Source: Clostridia bacterium
GTDB lineage: Bacteria; Bacillota_A; Clostridia; Oscillospirales; CAG-272
DNA length: 8,327 nucleotides
Assembly (NCBI GenBank): GCA_017408625.1
Contig: JAFQUG010000087.1
Location: forward strand, 1-8,327
Reading direction: 5' to 3'
The translations under genes and the position numbers were made by a program. The notes beneath the pieces were generated by a model that saw nothing but the letters and a program-made list of their open reading frames with translations, did no database searches and was not told the origin of the DNA. Positions 1-6,604 of this stretch are shown here, piece after piece. The first letter of the stretch is position 1. The number at the start of each line of letters is the position of its first letter.

Positions 1-46
1 CTGCCTTGCCCACCACGTCGCCAACCGCTAAAATTTTCAGCGTCAT
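1..46 (-). CDS. YmdB-like metallophosphoesterase, N-terminal fragment
   Basis: Only the first 15 codons are in the window, reading MTLKILAVGDVVGKA on the minus strand; the rest lies beyond position 1. A hydrophobic strand followed directly by GDVVG is the typical start of the YmdB/TIGR00282 family. These are cytoplasmic calcineurin-like metallophosphoesterases, and B. subtilis YmdB acts on 2',3'-cyclic nucleotides. The Asp of GDVVG would be the first metal ligand. The start codon overlaps the stop of the CPBP protease gene in an ATGA arrangement, and a purine-rich AGGAAGAGG stretch inside the end of that gene provides the ribosome site, so the two are probably translationally coupled. Family assignment rests on 15 residues and is therefore tentative; another Rossmann-like N-terminus is possible. 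Confidence 0.6.
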   Translation of the reverse strand, partial: MTLKILAVGDVVGKA

Positions 47-1197
47 GCGTCCTCTTCCTGTTCTATGACGGCGGGCTCACCCTGTCCGTCGAAATCGGGT
101 ACGGAAATTTCTGTCTCTTCCTCGATTGCTTGGTCGGGAGCTTGATCGGCAGTCTGCTCACATGCCGCGGGGAACGTCTGTTCAGTCGTCTCGGCAGCGA
201 TCTGCTCGGCAGCAACGGGCATAGGCTCGGGCTTACGCAGCTTAAAGAGCAGGATCAAGCCCACGATCAGCATGGGGACTGCGATGACTGCGGCTGCGAT
301 GATGTAGACGATGTAAGCGATATTGAGCCATTCCACCATGGTATCGTTCTGGTAAGGGCCGCCGAGCAAGCCTTCCATGAGCATGGGGATCATGTTGGCG
401 GCGTTGAAGCAGAAGTGACCTATAATGCAGGGATAGATCGAGTCGGTCTTGATAAACAGCGCACCCAGTACAAGACCCACCACAAAGGTGTAGGCAATCT
501 GGATGGGAGCACCGTGCGCAAGGCCAAACAGCGCAGAGGTGATCAGCAGTGCAGCCCAAGTGGGCAGCTTGCCCTTGAAGTTGACAAGCGGACCTGCGCG
601 GAATACCAGCTCCTCGATCAAAGGTGCGCCAAAGATGGCGGCGATCGTGAACATACCGACGTCCTGGCTCATGGAGGACATCATTTCCGTGTAGGTTTCG
701 TAGAAAATGCGGAATTCCTCGGCAATGGCGGGATCCAGTGCTTCCATGGCGCGCATCAGCATCTCCAGCAGCGCATTCAGCAGCGACTCACCGGCAAACA
801 TGACGGCGTTGACAATAAAGTGCAGAGAAAGACCCAGCAACACAGCAGCAATGATGGCCTTGGCGGGTGCTTTGGTAAAGCGGAAGTATTCGGTAAAGCT
901 CTTGCCCTTACGGTTGAACACGAGCCAGAGAATGACCAGTGCACCAATGGTAGTCAGGGCGGAGAAGAACATGGCGTATTGCATGGTGGTAGCGGTATTA
1001 TCGTAGTTGAACCACTCCAGGATGGTGTCTGTACCGCCAATGCCGTTGTAGGTCATTGCCGCAATGATGCTGCGGAACAGGACAATGATGATCAATGCCA
1101 CGGACAGAATGGTTTGTCCTACGTTCATAAAGGTCGTATATCCGATGGGGAAAGCAAGCCCCTTGATCACGCCCCATTTATTCTTCTTTTGTTCCAT
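43..1197 (-). CDS. CPBP-family intramembrane metalloprotease (CAAX/Abi type)
   Basis: A 384-residue multi-pass membrane protein. The three signature motifs of the CPBP (type II CAAX protease, Abi) family are present in order: EELVFR at 195-200 (EExxxR, with the catalytic glutamate pair), FGLAH at 224-228 (FxxxH) and HFCFN at 261-265 (HxxxN). Hydrophobic segments lie roughly at 28-48, 73-94, 111-135, 181-205, 212-228, 233-249, 254-275 and 291-318. Residues 322-384 form a Pro/Glu/Gln-rich acidic cytosolic-type tail, longer than is usual for the family. Bacterial members include bacteriocin self-immunity and processing proteases; the substrate here is unknown. The start is supported by AAGGAGA seven bases upstream and by a consensus promoter at 1237-1265. 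The gene precedes, and overlaps by 4 bases, a YmdB-like gene. Family assignment is firm; the biological role is not predictable from this sequence. Confidence 0.9.
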   Translation of the reverse strand: MEQKKNKWGVIKGLAFPIGYTTFMNVGQTILSVALIIIVLFRSIIAAMTYNGIGGTDTILEWFNYDNTATTMQYAMFFSALTTIGALVILWLVFNRKGKSFTEYFRFTKAPAKAIIAAVLLGLSLHFIVNAVMFAGESLLNALLEMLMRAMEALDPAIAEEFRIFYETYTEMMSSMSQDVGMFTIAAIFGAPLIEELVFRAGPLVNFKGKLPTWAALLITSALFGLAHGAPIQIAYTFVVGLVLGALFIKTDSIYPCIIGHFCFNAANMIPMLMEGLLGGPYQNDTMVEWLNIAYIVYIIAAAVIAVPMLIVGLILLFKLRKPEPMPVAAEQIAAETTEQTFPAACEQTADQAPDQAIEEETEISVPDFDGQGEPAVIEQEEDA

Positions 1198-1236
1198 AAA
1201 AAATCTCCTTTCCGAAAGAGATGTACAGTTATCTAT

Positions 1237-1265
1237 ATTTTATCATATTTACGCGTCATTGTCAA
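1237..1265 (-). promoter_or_regulatory. Sigma-70-type promoter for the CPBP protease gene
   Basis: On the minus strand TTGACA (1265-1260) is separated by exactly 17 bases from TAAAAT (1242-1237). The start codon lies about 40 bases downstream with an AAGGAGA ribosome site. It points away from the asnA promoter, so the 178-base gap is a divergent promoter region. No operator-like repeat was evident between the two promoters. Confidence 0.85.
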
Positions 1266-1310
1266 GCAGGCGCGGAGCGCGAAAAAGAGCGGGGATTTTG
1301 CAAAAAAGAC

Positions 1311-1339
1311 TTGATAATCTCCACCGTATATGATATAAT
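1311..1339 (+). promoter_or_regulatory. Sigma-70-type promoter for asnA
   Basis: TTGATA (1311-1316) is followed after 17 bases by a perfect TATAAT (1334-1339). A TGA directly before the -10 box makes it an extended -10 (TGn) as well. The predicted transcript begins near 1346, giving a leader of about 30 bases before the asnA start. That is too short for a T-box or other riboswitch, so asnA is probably controlled only at initiation. Confidence 0.85.
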
Positions 1340-1375
1340 GATACTAAGTATTGAAATCCACTCAAGGAGTCCGCC

Positions 1376-2386
1376 ATGAGCCATTGTTACATTCCCGCAG
1401 GCTACACGCAGGTGCTGGATGCATACCAGACCCAGCGTGCCATCGAGCATATCAAAACCACCTTTCAACGCGAATTTTGTGCCGCGCTCAACTTAAAGCG
1501 CGTGTCTGCGCCCCTGTTTGTTGCAAGCGATTCGGGCTTGAACGACAACCTGAACGGCCATGAGCGTCCGGTTGCCTTTGATATTCCCGCGCTGAACGGC
1601 AAGCATGCTGAGGTGGTGCATTCCTTGGCAAAGTGGAAGCGACTTGCGCTGCTGCGCTACGGCTTTACCATGGGCAACGGCCTTTATACCGATATGAACG
1701 CCATTCGTCGCGATGAGGATCTGGACAATATCCATTCGATTTACGTCGACCAGTGGGACTGGGAAAAGGTGATCACCAAAGAGGCGCGCAACGTTGACTA
1801 CCTCAAGCTGATGGTCAAGGCCATTGTGGGTGCGGTATGTGCCACAGAGGAGCAGCTGCAGGTGCATTTCCCTCAGCTGCAGCACAGGCTTTGCAGAGAG
1901 GTGACGTTTGTGACCTCGCAGGAGCTTTGTGATCTGTATCCCGATCTGACTCCCGAGCAGCGTGAGTATGAATTTACCAAGATCCATAAAACCGTATTCG
2001 TTATCGGCATCGGTGACGTGCTATCGGACGGCAAGGTACACGGCGGCCGTGCTCCCGACTATGACGACTGGTCACTCAACGGAGATCTGCTGTTCTGGCA
2101 CGAGACACTGGAGCGCGCGTTGGAGATCTCCTCCATGGGTATCCGTGTGGATGAGCAGTCCATGGACAGACAGCTGCGCGTATCGGGCTGTGATGACCGC
2201 CGCGAGCTGCCCTTCCACAAGATGCTGCTTGCAGGCGAGCTGCCCTTGACGGTGGGTGGCGGTATTGGCCAGTCACGCCTTTGCATGCTGCTTTTGGGCA
2301 GTGCGCATATCGGCGAGGTGCAGTCGGGTATCTGGGATGAAGAGACGCGCCGCACCTGTGCCGAGGCAGGCGTCAGATTGCTTTGA
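1376..2386 (+). CDS. asnA: Aspartate-ammonia ligase (asparagine synthetase A)
   Basis: 336 residues, close to the 330 of E. coli AsnA. The cytoplasmic enzyme makes asparagine from aspartate, ATP and free ammonia, releasing AMP and PPi; unlike AsnB it does not use glutamine. The fold is that of class II aminoacyl-tRNA synthetases. Family motifs recognised in order are VVHSLAKWKR at 80-89, LYTDMNA at 103-109, HSIYVDQWDWE at 120-130, RAPDYDDW at 225-232, LNGDLLFW at 234-241, SSMGIRVD at 252-259 and GGGIGQSR at 294-301, the last being the motif-3-like ATP-binding arginine region. The start has AAGGAG at 1364-1369, six bases upstream. It is followed after 44 bases by a lipid kinase gene in the same direction, probably co-transcribed because no terminator is visible between them. 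The assignment is essentially certain. Confidence 0.97.
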   Translation: MSHCYIPAGYTQVLDAYQTQRAIEHIKTTFQREFCAALNLKRVSAPLFVASDSGLNDNLNGHERPVAFDIPALNGKHAEVVHSLAKWKRLALLRYGFTMGNGLYTDMNAIRRDEDLDNIHSIYVDQWDWEKVITKEARNVDYLKLMVKAIVGAVCATEEQLQVHFPQLQHRLCREVTFVTSQELCDLYPDLTPEQREYEFTKIHKTVFVIGIGDVLSDGKVHGGRAPDYDDWSLNGDLLFWHETLERALEISSMGIRVDEQSMDRQLRVSGCDDRRELPFHKMLLAGELPLTVGGGIGQSRLCMLLLGSAHIGEVQSGIWDEETRRTCAEAGVRLL

Positions 2387-2430
2387 TTTGAAAATCATAT
2401 CAGCTACATACGTATATACGGAGGGAACAT

Positions 2431-3273
2431 ATGACTCTGATTTTGTTTAACCCCTGTGCAAATAACAGCGATATTTCTGCGGCTTTGGCGGACGTGCGTG
2501 CTTATGCTGCCGCATCCGACCCCGTTGAAAAGGACCTGACCCGGGTGGACATGCGTGCTGAGATCTGTGCGCTTGGCGAGAATGACCGCGTGCTGATCCT
2601 TGGAGGCGACGGCACCATTATGCGCCTTGCCAACGCTTTGGACGGCGCGGAGTATGCTGCGCCCATTTACCTGTGGAGGAGCGGAACGGGCAACGACTTT
2701 TTGCGCGATCTCGGAAAGAACGAGAGCACTGAGCCTGTGTTGCTCAACCCTTATCTTGTCAATTTGCCGCGCGTTGAGGTCAAGGGAAAGGTTTACCGCT
2801 ATATCAACGGAATCGGCTTTGGCCTGGACGGCATGGTCTGCGAGGTGACTGATGCGCTCAAGGCCAAGGGGGTCAAAAAGATCAATTATACGGCTGAGTC
2901 GATCAAGCTTTTGCTTGGCGGCTTCAAGTGCCCTTCGGGCAGAGTGACTGTGGACGGCGTGACCAAGTCTTACAAAAAGATCTGGCTGGCGTCCGCTATG
3001 CACGGGAAATACTACGGAGGAGGCATGCGCGTCGCGCCCGACCAGGAAAGAGGCAGCGGACTTCTGACCTGCTGCGTATGGCACACCTCGGGCAAGCTTG
3101 CGACCTTGATGCATTTCCCCAAGATCTTCACGGGTGAGCACGTGCAGTATAAAAAGAGCATTGACGTGATCTCGGGCAAGAGGATCACGGTTGAATTTGA
3201 TACGCCGACGGCATTGCAGATCGACGGTGAGACGGTCAGCGGTGTGACCACTTACACCGCATGGATCGACTGA
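2431..3273 (+). CDS. Diacylglycerol kinase family lipid kinase (DgkB/YegS-like)
   Basis: 280 residues. The protein has the diacylglycerol-kinase catalytic fold: GGDGT at 58-62 (nucleotide-binding loop), SGTGNDF at 84-90 (substrate/ATP site), NGIGFGLDG at 126-134, YGGGM at 195-199, then a C-terminal beta-sandwich with LQIDGE at 262-267, where the Asp/Glu pair is the usual one near the active site. Such enzymes phosphorylate diacylglycerol or related lipids at the membrane using ATP. DgkB of Gram-positive bacteria recycles diacylglycerol left by lipoteichoic acid synthesis. No transmembrane segment is seen, as expected for this family. GGAGGG lies five bases upstream of the ATG. It follows asnA closely, with no obvious functional link. 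No classical terminator follows; read-through would meet the ZTP-controlled terminator before purE. The exact lipid substrate cannot be told, and a YegS-type or sphingosine-kinase-like relative is possible. Confidence 0.9.
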   Translation: MTLILFNPCANNSDISAALADVRAYAAASDPVEKDLTRVDMRAEICALGENDRVLILGGDGTIMRLANALDGAEYAAPIYLWRSGTGNDFLRDLGKNESTEPVLLNPYLVNLPRVEVKGKVYRYINGIGFGLDGMVCEVTDALKAKGVKKINYTAESIKLLLGGFKCPSGRVTVDGVTKSYKKIWLASAMHGKYYGGGMRVAPDQERGSGLLTCCVWHTSGKLATLMHFPKIFTGEHVQYKKSIDVISGKRITVEFDTPTALQIDGETVSGVTTYTAWID

Positions 3274-3365
3274 CCCCGAAAAAGGATTGCCCGGCGTCAT
3301 CCCCGCGTTTGTCAAAAATGTCAAAACGCAATCGTAAGAAGCTGTTTTATTTACATTTTTGTGCA

Positions 3366-3394
3366 TTGACATTTTTCGCAAGATGCGGTATAAT
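3366..3394 (+). promoter_or_regulatory. Consensus promoter of the purine operon
   Basis: TTGACA (3366-3371), a 17-base spacer and TATAAT (3389-3394) match the sigma-70/sigma-A consensus in all twelve positions. Transcription is expected to start near 3401, just ahead of the ZTP riboswitch aptamer. The promoter itself looks strong and unregulated, so control probably rests on the downstream riboswitch. The stretch from the end of the lipid kinase gene to this promoter (3274-3365) contains only short imperfect repeats and no clear feature. Confidence 0.93.
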
Positions 3395-3410
3395 GGATAC
3401 AAGGAAATTT

Positions 3411-3482
3411 CTCCCCGTGACCGGCGGAATGTGAGCTTACACACAGGAGCGGGAAGTAAATGATAGCCGACCGCCTGGGCAA
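3411..3482 (+). promoter_or_regulatory. ZTP riboswitch aptamer (pfl RNA motif)
   Basis: The leader carries the hallmarks of the pfl motif: a 5' GTGACCGGCGG block and a 3' CCGACCGCCTGGGCA block joined by a variable linker. P1 pairs CCCG (3414-3417) with CGGG (3450-3453). P2 is a hairpin of TGTG (3430-3433) and CACA (3440-3443). The conserved pseudoknot pairs GGCGG (3423-3427) with CCGCC (3471-3475). P3 pairs GCC (3466-3468) with GGC (3478-3480). The class binds ZTP/ZMP, the AICAR nucleotides that build up when 10-formyl-tetrahydrofolate is scarce, and usually turns on purine and one-carbon genes. Placement between a consensus promoter and purE fits exactly. The P3 3' strand is also the 5' arm of the terminator, so ligand binding should favour read-through. 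Confidence 0.93.
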
Positions 3483-3522
3483 TCCTGTCTTAACAGAGAG
3501 TTAGGATAGGTTTGCCCTTTTT
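3477..3522 (+). terminator. ZTP-controlled intrinsic terminator (expression platform)
   Basis: GGGCAA (3477-3482) pairs with TTGCCC (3512-3517). After a T-T mismatch, an 11-pair inner stem (3484-3494 with 3500-3510, including G-T pairs) closes an AGAGA loop, and five Ts follow. The first four bases of the 5' arm, GGGC, belong to the aptamer P3 and the conserved CCTGGGC block, so aptamer and terminator are mutually exclusive. With ZTP bound, P3 should hold these bases and allow transcription into purE. Confidence 0.93.
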
Positions 3523-3552
3523 GTATTTTTACTGAGAAATGGAGATTATCGG

Positions 3553-4047
3553 ATGAAAAAAATTGCAGTGATCATGGGAAGCGACAGCGATCTTCCCGTT
3601 GTGGAAAAGGCCATCAACACCTTAAAGGAATTTGGTGTGCCCTATGAAGCGCACGTATATTCCGCGCACAGAACGCCCGATCAGGCAGCAGAGTTTGCCA
3701 TGAGCGCAAGAGAGAACGGCTTTGGTGCCATCATCGCAGCAGCCGGCATGGCCGCGCACTTAGCAGGTGCGATCGCGGCGAGAACCACGCTGCCCGTGGT
3801 CGGTATTCCCGTTAAGGGCGGTGCTGTGGACGGCATGGATGCGCTGCTTGCCACCGTGCAGATGCCCTCGGGCATGCCCGTTGCCACCGTGGCACTCAAC
3901 GGTGCTGTCAATGCAGCCCTGCTTTGCATTCAGATGCTGGCCATCGAGGATGCTGAGCTTGCGGCCAAGCTTGACCAAAAGAGAGCAAAGGATACTGCCG
4001 CCGTGCTTGCCAAGGATGCAGCCCTGCAGGAAAAACTGAACGCATAA
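3553..4047 (+). CDS. purE: PurE, N5-CAIR mutase (class I type)
   Basis: 164 residues, the usual length. PurE acts at step 6 of purine synthesis, forming 4-carboxy-5-aminoimidazole ribotide (CAIR); class I enzymes rearrange N5-CAIR made by PurK. Motifs seen: GSDSD at 9-13 (phosphate and catalytic serine loop), SAHRTP at 37-42 with the catalytic histidine at 39, AAAGMAAHL at 62-70 and [11 protein letters not shown] at 104-114. SAHRTP and AAHL are as in class I; class II AIR carboxylases, which use CO2 directly, differ here as far as recalled. No purK is visible in this window. The start has GGAGA at 3541-3545, seven bases upstream, and lies 30 bases after the riboswitch terminator. It is the first gene of the operon, with purF starting 32 bases after its stop. 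Confidence 0.96.
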   Translation: MKKIAVIMGSDSDLPVVEKAINTLKEFGVPYEAHVYSAHRTPDQAAEFAMSARENGFGAIIAAAGMAAHLAGAIAARTTLPVVGIPVKGGAVDGMDALLATVQMPSGMPVATVALNGAVNAALLCIQMLAIEDAELAAKLDQKRAKDTAAVLAKDAALQEKLNA

Positions 4048-4079
4048 ACACCCACCAACGCATAGACAAGGAGAATTTT

Positions 4080-5507
4080 ATGGGAGGATTTTTCGGCATT
4101 ACCTCGAATAAGGACTGCCTTTTGGACGTGTTCTTCGGAACCGACTACCATTCCCACCTGGGAACGCAGAGGGGAGGCCTTGCGGCGTACGATCCCGAGA
4201 TCGGACTGCAGCGCAAGATCCACAGCATCACAAACGCACCCTTCCGCACCAAGTTTGAAACCATTTTTGACGAAATGTCGGGTATCGCAGCCATCGGCTG
4301 TATCAGCGACACCGACCCGCAACCCATGCTGATCCGCTCGCATCACGGCACGTATGCCATCTGCACCGTGGGTCTGATCAACAATGCCGAGCAGCTGATC
4401 GATCTGTACTTCGGCGGCAGCCGCGGACACTTTGACGCCATGACCGGCGGCAGAGTCAACACCGTGGAGCTGGTAGCTGCGCTGATTGACCAGAAGGAAA
4501 GCTTTGCAGAGGGCATCAAGTATGCGCAATCGTTGATTGACGGCACCTGTTCGATCTTAATCCTCAAGCAAGACGGTCACCTGCTTGCGGCGCGAGACCG
4601 TGTCGGCCGTATTCCGGTCATCGTCTGCAAGGGCGAGGACGGCTATGCGGTCACCTTTGAGTCGTTCGCGGCGCAAAAGCTGGGGTATGCTCCGGTACGT
4701 GAGCTGGGCCCCGGGGAGATCGTGGAGCTTTCGCCCGCGGACGGCATCGTGCAGCTGGCAAAGCCCGGCAAGGAGATGAAAATGTGCTCCTTCCTCTGGT
4801 CGTATTACGGATATCCCACCTCCTCCTACGAGGGCGTCAACGTAGAGACCATGCGTTATCGCAACGGCGCGATCATGGCTGAGCTTGACCGGCAGGAGGG
4901 GAATGCTCCCGATCTCGATTACGTGGCAGGCGTGCCGGACTCGGGCGTTCCGCATGCAATCGGCTATGCCAACGTTTCCCATACGGCCTATGCGCGCCCG
5001 TATATCAAATATACACCCACCTGGTCGCGCAGCTTCACACCGCAAAAGCAATCCGACCGCGCCAAGGTCGCACGCATGAAGCAGATTCCCGTGCACGAGC
5101 TGATCGAGAATAAAAAGCTGCTTTTTGTAGACGATTCCATCGTGCGTGGCACGCAGCTCAAGGAGACGGTTGATTTTCTGTATTCCAACGGCGCAAAAGA
5201 GGTGCATATGCGTTCGGCATGCCCGCCTATCATGTATGGCTGCAAGTATCTCAATTTCTCCCGTTCTACGGGCGATATGGAGCTGATTACCCGTCGCACC
5301 ATCATGGAGCTGGAGGGAACGGACGGCTTCAATCATCTTGAGGAATACAGCGACGGCTCGACCGAGCGCGGCAAGGCCTTGCGTAAGAGCATCAGTGAAA
5401 AATTCGGATTTGCATCGCTGGAATTCCAGACGCTTGAGGGCGTGATCAAGGCCATCGGACTTCCGCCCGAAAAGCTTTGCACCTATTGCTGGAACGGCAA
5501 AGAATAA
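4080..5507 (+). CDS. purF: PurF-like amidophosphoribosyltransferase with a degenerate glutaminase domain
   Basis: 475 residues with two domains: an N-terminal class II (Ntn) amidotransferase-type domain (about 1-230) and a C-terminal phosphoribosyltransferase domain. PurF makes phosphoribosylamine from PRPP, step 1 of the pathway. The PRPP site is intact: GVPDSG at 284-289, the loop RSFTPQKQSDRAKVARMK at 317-334 and LLFVDDSIVRGT at 347-358. Cysteines 236, 388, 467 and 470 line up with the four [4Fe-4S] ligands of B. subtilis PurF. The N-terminus is MGGFFGI where working enzymes have MCG, so the Cys nucleophile is Gly. The usual GHVRY, HNG and SDSE glutaminase motifs read GCISD (73-77), TVG (96-98) and NTVE (127-130). 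Glutamine hydrolysis is therefore unlikely. It may use free ammonia or a partner glutaminase (inference). AAGGAG sits six bases before the only sensible ATG. The stop is TAATAA. Confidence 0.9.
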   Translation: MGGFFGITSNKDCLLDVFFGTDYHSHLGTQRGGLAAYDPEIGLQRKIHSITNAPFRTKFETIFDEMSGIAAIGCISDTDPQPMLIRSHHGTYAICTVGLINNAEQLIDLYFGGSRGHFDAMTGGRVNTVELVAALIDQKESFAEGIKYAQSLIDGTCSILILKQDGHLLAARDRVGRIPVIVCKGEDGYAVTFESFAAQKLGYAPVRELGPGEIVELSPADGIVQLAKPGKEMKMCSFLWSYYGYPTSSYEGVNVETMRYRNGAIMAELDRQEGNAPDLDYVAGVPDSGVPHAIGYANVSHTAYARPYIKYTPTWSRSFTPQKQSDRAKVARMKQIPVHELIENKKLLFVDDSIVRGTQLKETVDFLYSNGAKEVHMRSACPPIMYGCKYLNFSRSTGDMELITRRTIMELEGTDGFNHLEEYSDGSTERGKALRKSISEKFGFASLEFQTLEGVIKAIGLPPEKLCTYCWNGKE

Positions 5508-5554
5508 TAAGGAACTATTTGATTACACACATATACTGAAAGGAGCAAAACAAC

Positions 5555-6604
5555 ATGCATTCTAACTCCAGATCGGAAAGCTACGCTGCAGCAGGCGTGG
5601 ATATTACCGCAGGCTATAAGGCCGTTGAATTGATGAAAAAGCACATCGCGCGCACCCAGACCGAGGGGTACCTTGACGACGTGGGCGGCTTTGGCGGCTG
5701 CTTTGGTCTGCCGATTGGCGGCATGGAAGAGCCTGTGCTGGTTTCGGGTACGGACGGCTGCGGCACCAAGGTCAAGATGGCGATCTTGATGGACAAGCAC
5801 GACACCATTGGCATTGACGCGGTGGCTATGTGCGTCAACGACATCATCTGTGTGGGTGCAAAGCCCCTGTTCTTCCTTGATTATATCGCGTGCGGCAAGA
5901 ATATTCCCGAAAAGATCGCAGCCATCGTTTCCGGCGTTGCCGAGGGATGCGTGCAGTCGGGTGCGGCACTCATCGGCGGTGAGACTGCCGAGCATCCCGG
6001 CATGATGCCCGTGGAGGATTACGACCTTGCAGGCTTTGCCGTGGGCATTGTGGATAAGAAAAAGATACTGGATAACACCAAAATGGCAGAGGGTGACGTT
6101 GTCATCGCGCTTGCATCCAGCGGTGTGCACTCCAACGGCTTCTCGCTTTGCCGCAAGGTGTTTGAAATTGATAAGAACCCCGAGTCGCTTTATGTTCCTT
6201 GCGAAGTGCTTGGCGGTAAGAGCATTGCAGAAACGCTGCTGACCCCCACCAAGATCTACGTCAAGTCGATCCTGGCACTCTTGGAGCAGGTGGACGTCAA
6301 GGGCATCTCGCACATCACGGGCGGCGGCTTTTACGAGAACATCCCGAGAAGCATTCCCGACGGCCTTTGCGCAAAGATCGACCGCAGCGCGGTACGCGTG
6401 CTGCCCATCTTTGATCTGATTGCCAAGACGGGAGACATTTGTGAAAGAGACATGTTAAACACCTATAACATGGGCGTTGGCATGAGCGTGGTTGTCCCTG
6501 CAGAGCAGGTGGATAAGGCACTGGAGATCCTGACTGCCCACGGTGAGGACGCGTACGTGATCGGTAAGATCGTCGCGGGCGAGGAGAAGATCGAATTATG
6601 TTAA
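5555..6604 (+). CDS. purM: Phosphoribosylformylglycinamidine cyclo-ligase (AIR synthetase)
   Basis: 349 residues, normal for PurM. The cytoplasmic homodimer closes the imidazole ring: FGAM plus ATP gives AIR, step 5. Motifs in order: SYAAAGVDI at 9-17, DGCGTK at 67-72 (usually DGVGTK), a CVNDIICVGAKPLFFLDY block at 93-110, GGETAEHPGM at 141-150 (commonly TAEMPGM), SSGVHSNGF at 188-196, HITGGGFYEN at 253-262 and YNMGVGM at 304-310. The Cys and His substitutions are in non-catalytic positions and it looks fully functional. AAAGGAG stands nine bases before the ATG. The preceding gap from purF is 47 bases without a visible promoter or terminator. Its last codons overlap the start of the FNT gene by seven bases, so the two are likely translationally coupled. 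Confidence 0.97.
   Translation: MHSNSRSESYAAAGVDITAGYKAVELMKKHIARTQTEGYLDDVGGFGGCFGLPIGGMEEPVLVSGTDGCGTKVKMAILMDKHDTIGIDAVAMCVNDIICVGAKPLFFLDYIACGKNIPEKIAAIVSGVAEGCVQSGAALIGGETAEHPGMMPVEDYDLAGFAVGIVDKKKILDNTKMAEGDVVIALASSGVHSNGFSLCRKVFEIDKNPESLYVPCEVLGGKSIAETLLTPTKIYVKSILALLEQVDVKGISHITGGGFYENIPRSIPDGLCAKIDRSAVRVLPIFDLIAKTGDICERDMLNTYNMGVGMSVVVPAEQVDKALEILTAHGEDAYVIGKIVAGEEKIELC

Noticed and set aside
130..1314. 394-codon open frame on the plus strand opposite the CPBP protease gene
   Set aside because: Composition is His/Gln/Gly/Asp rich with no recognisable domain, and the opposite strand encodes a clear CPBP protease with its own promoter and ribosome site. It is an antisense shadow.
3284..3334. 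Possible terminator after the lipid kinase gene
   Set aside because: GATTGC/GCAATC and GCGTTT/AAACGC inverted repeats exist, but they overlap each other, have large loops and no following T-run. Support is too weak to call a terminator.
2404..3444. 346-codon open frame on the minus strand opposite the lipid kinase gene
   Set aside because: No family resemblance, and it runs across the purine promoter and riboswitch. The plus strand carries all diacylglycerol kinase motifs.
3460..3504. 14-codon leader ORF (MIADRLGNPVLTES) inside the riboswitch
   Set aside because: Its bases are explained by the conserved aptamer 3' block and the terminator stem. The upstream GGAG is part of the aptamer, so a leader peptide is not needed to explain the sequence.
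4557..6313. Long minus-strand frames (4557-5336 and 5483-6313) opposite purF and purM
   Set aside because: Rich in His and Arg, no ribosome sites or domains, and exactly opposite conserved purine genes: shadows of codon bias.
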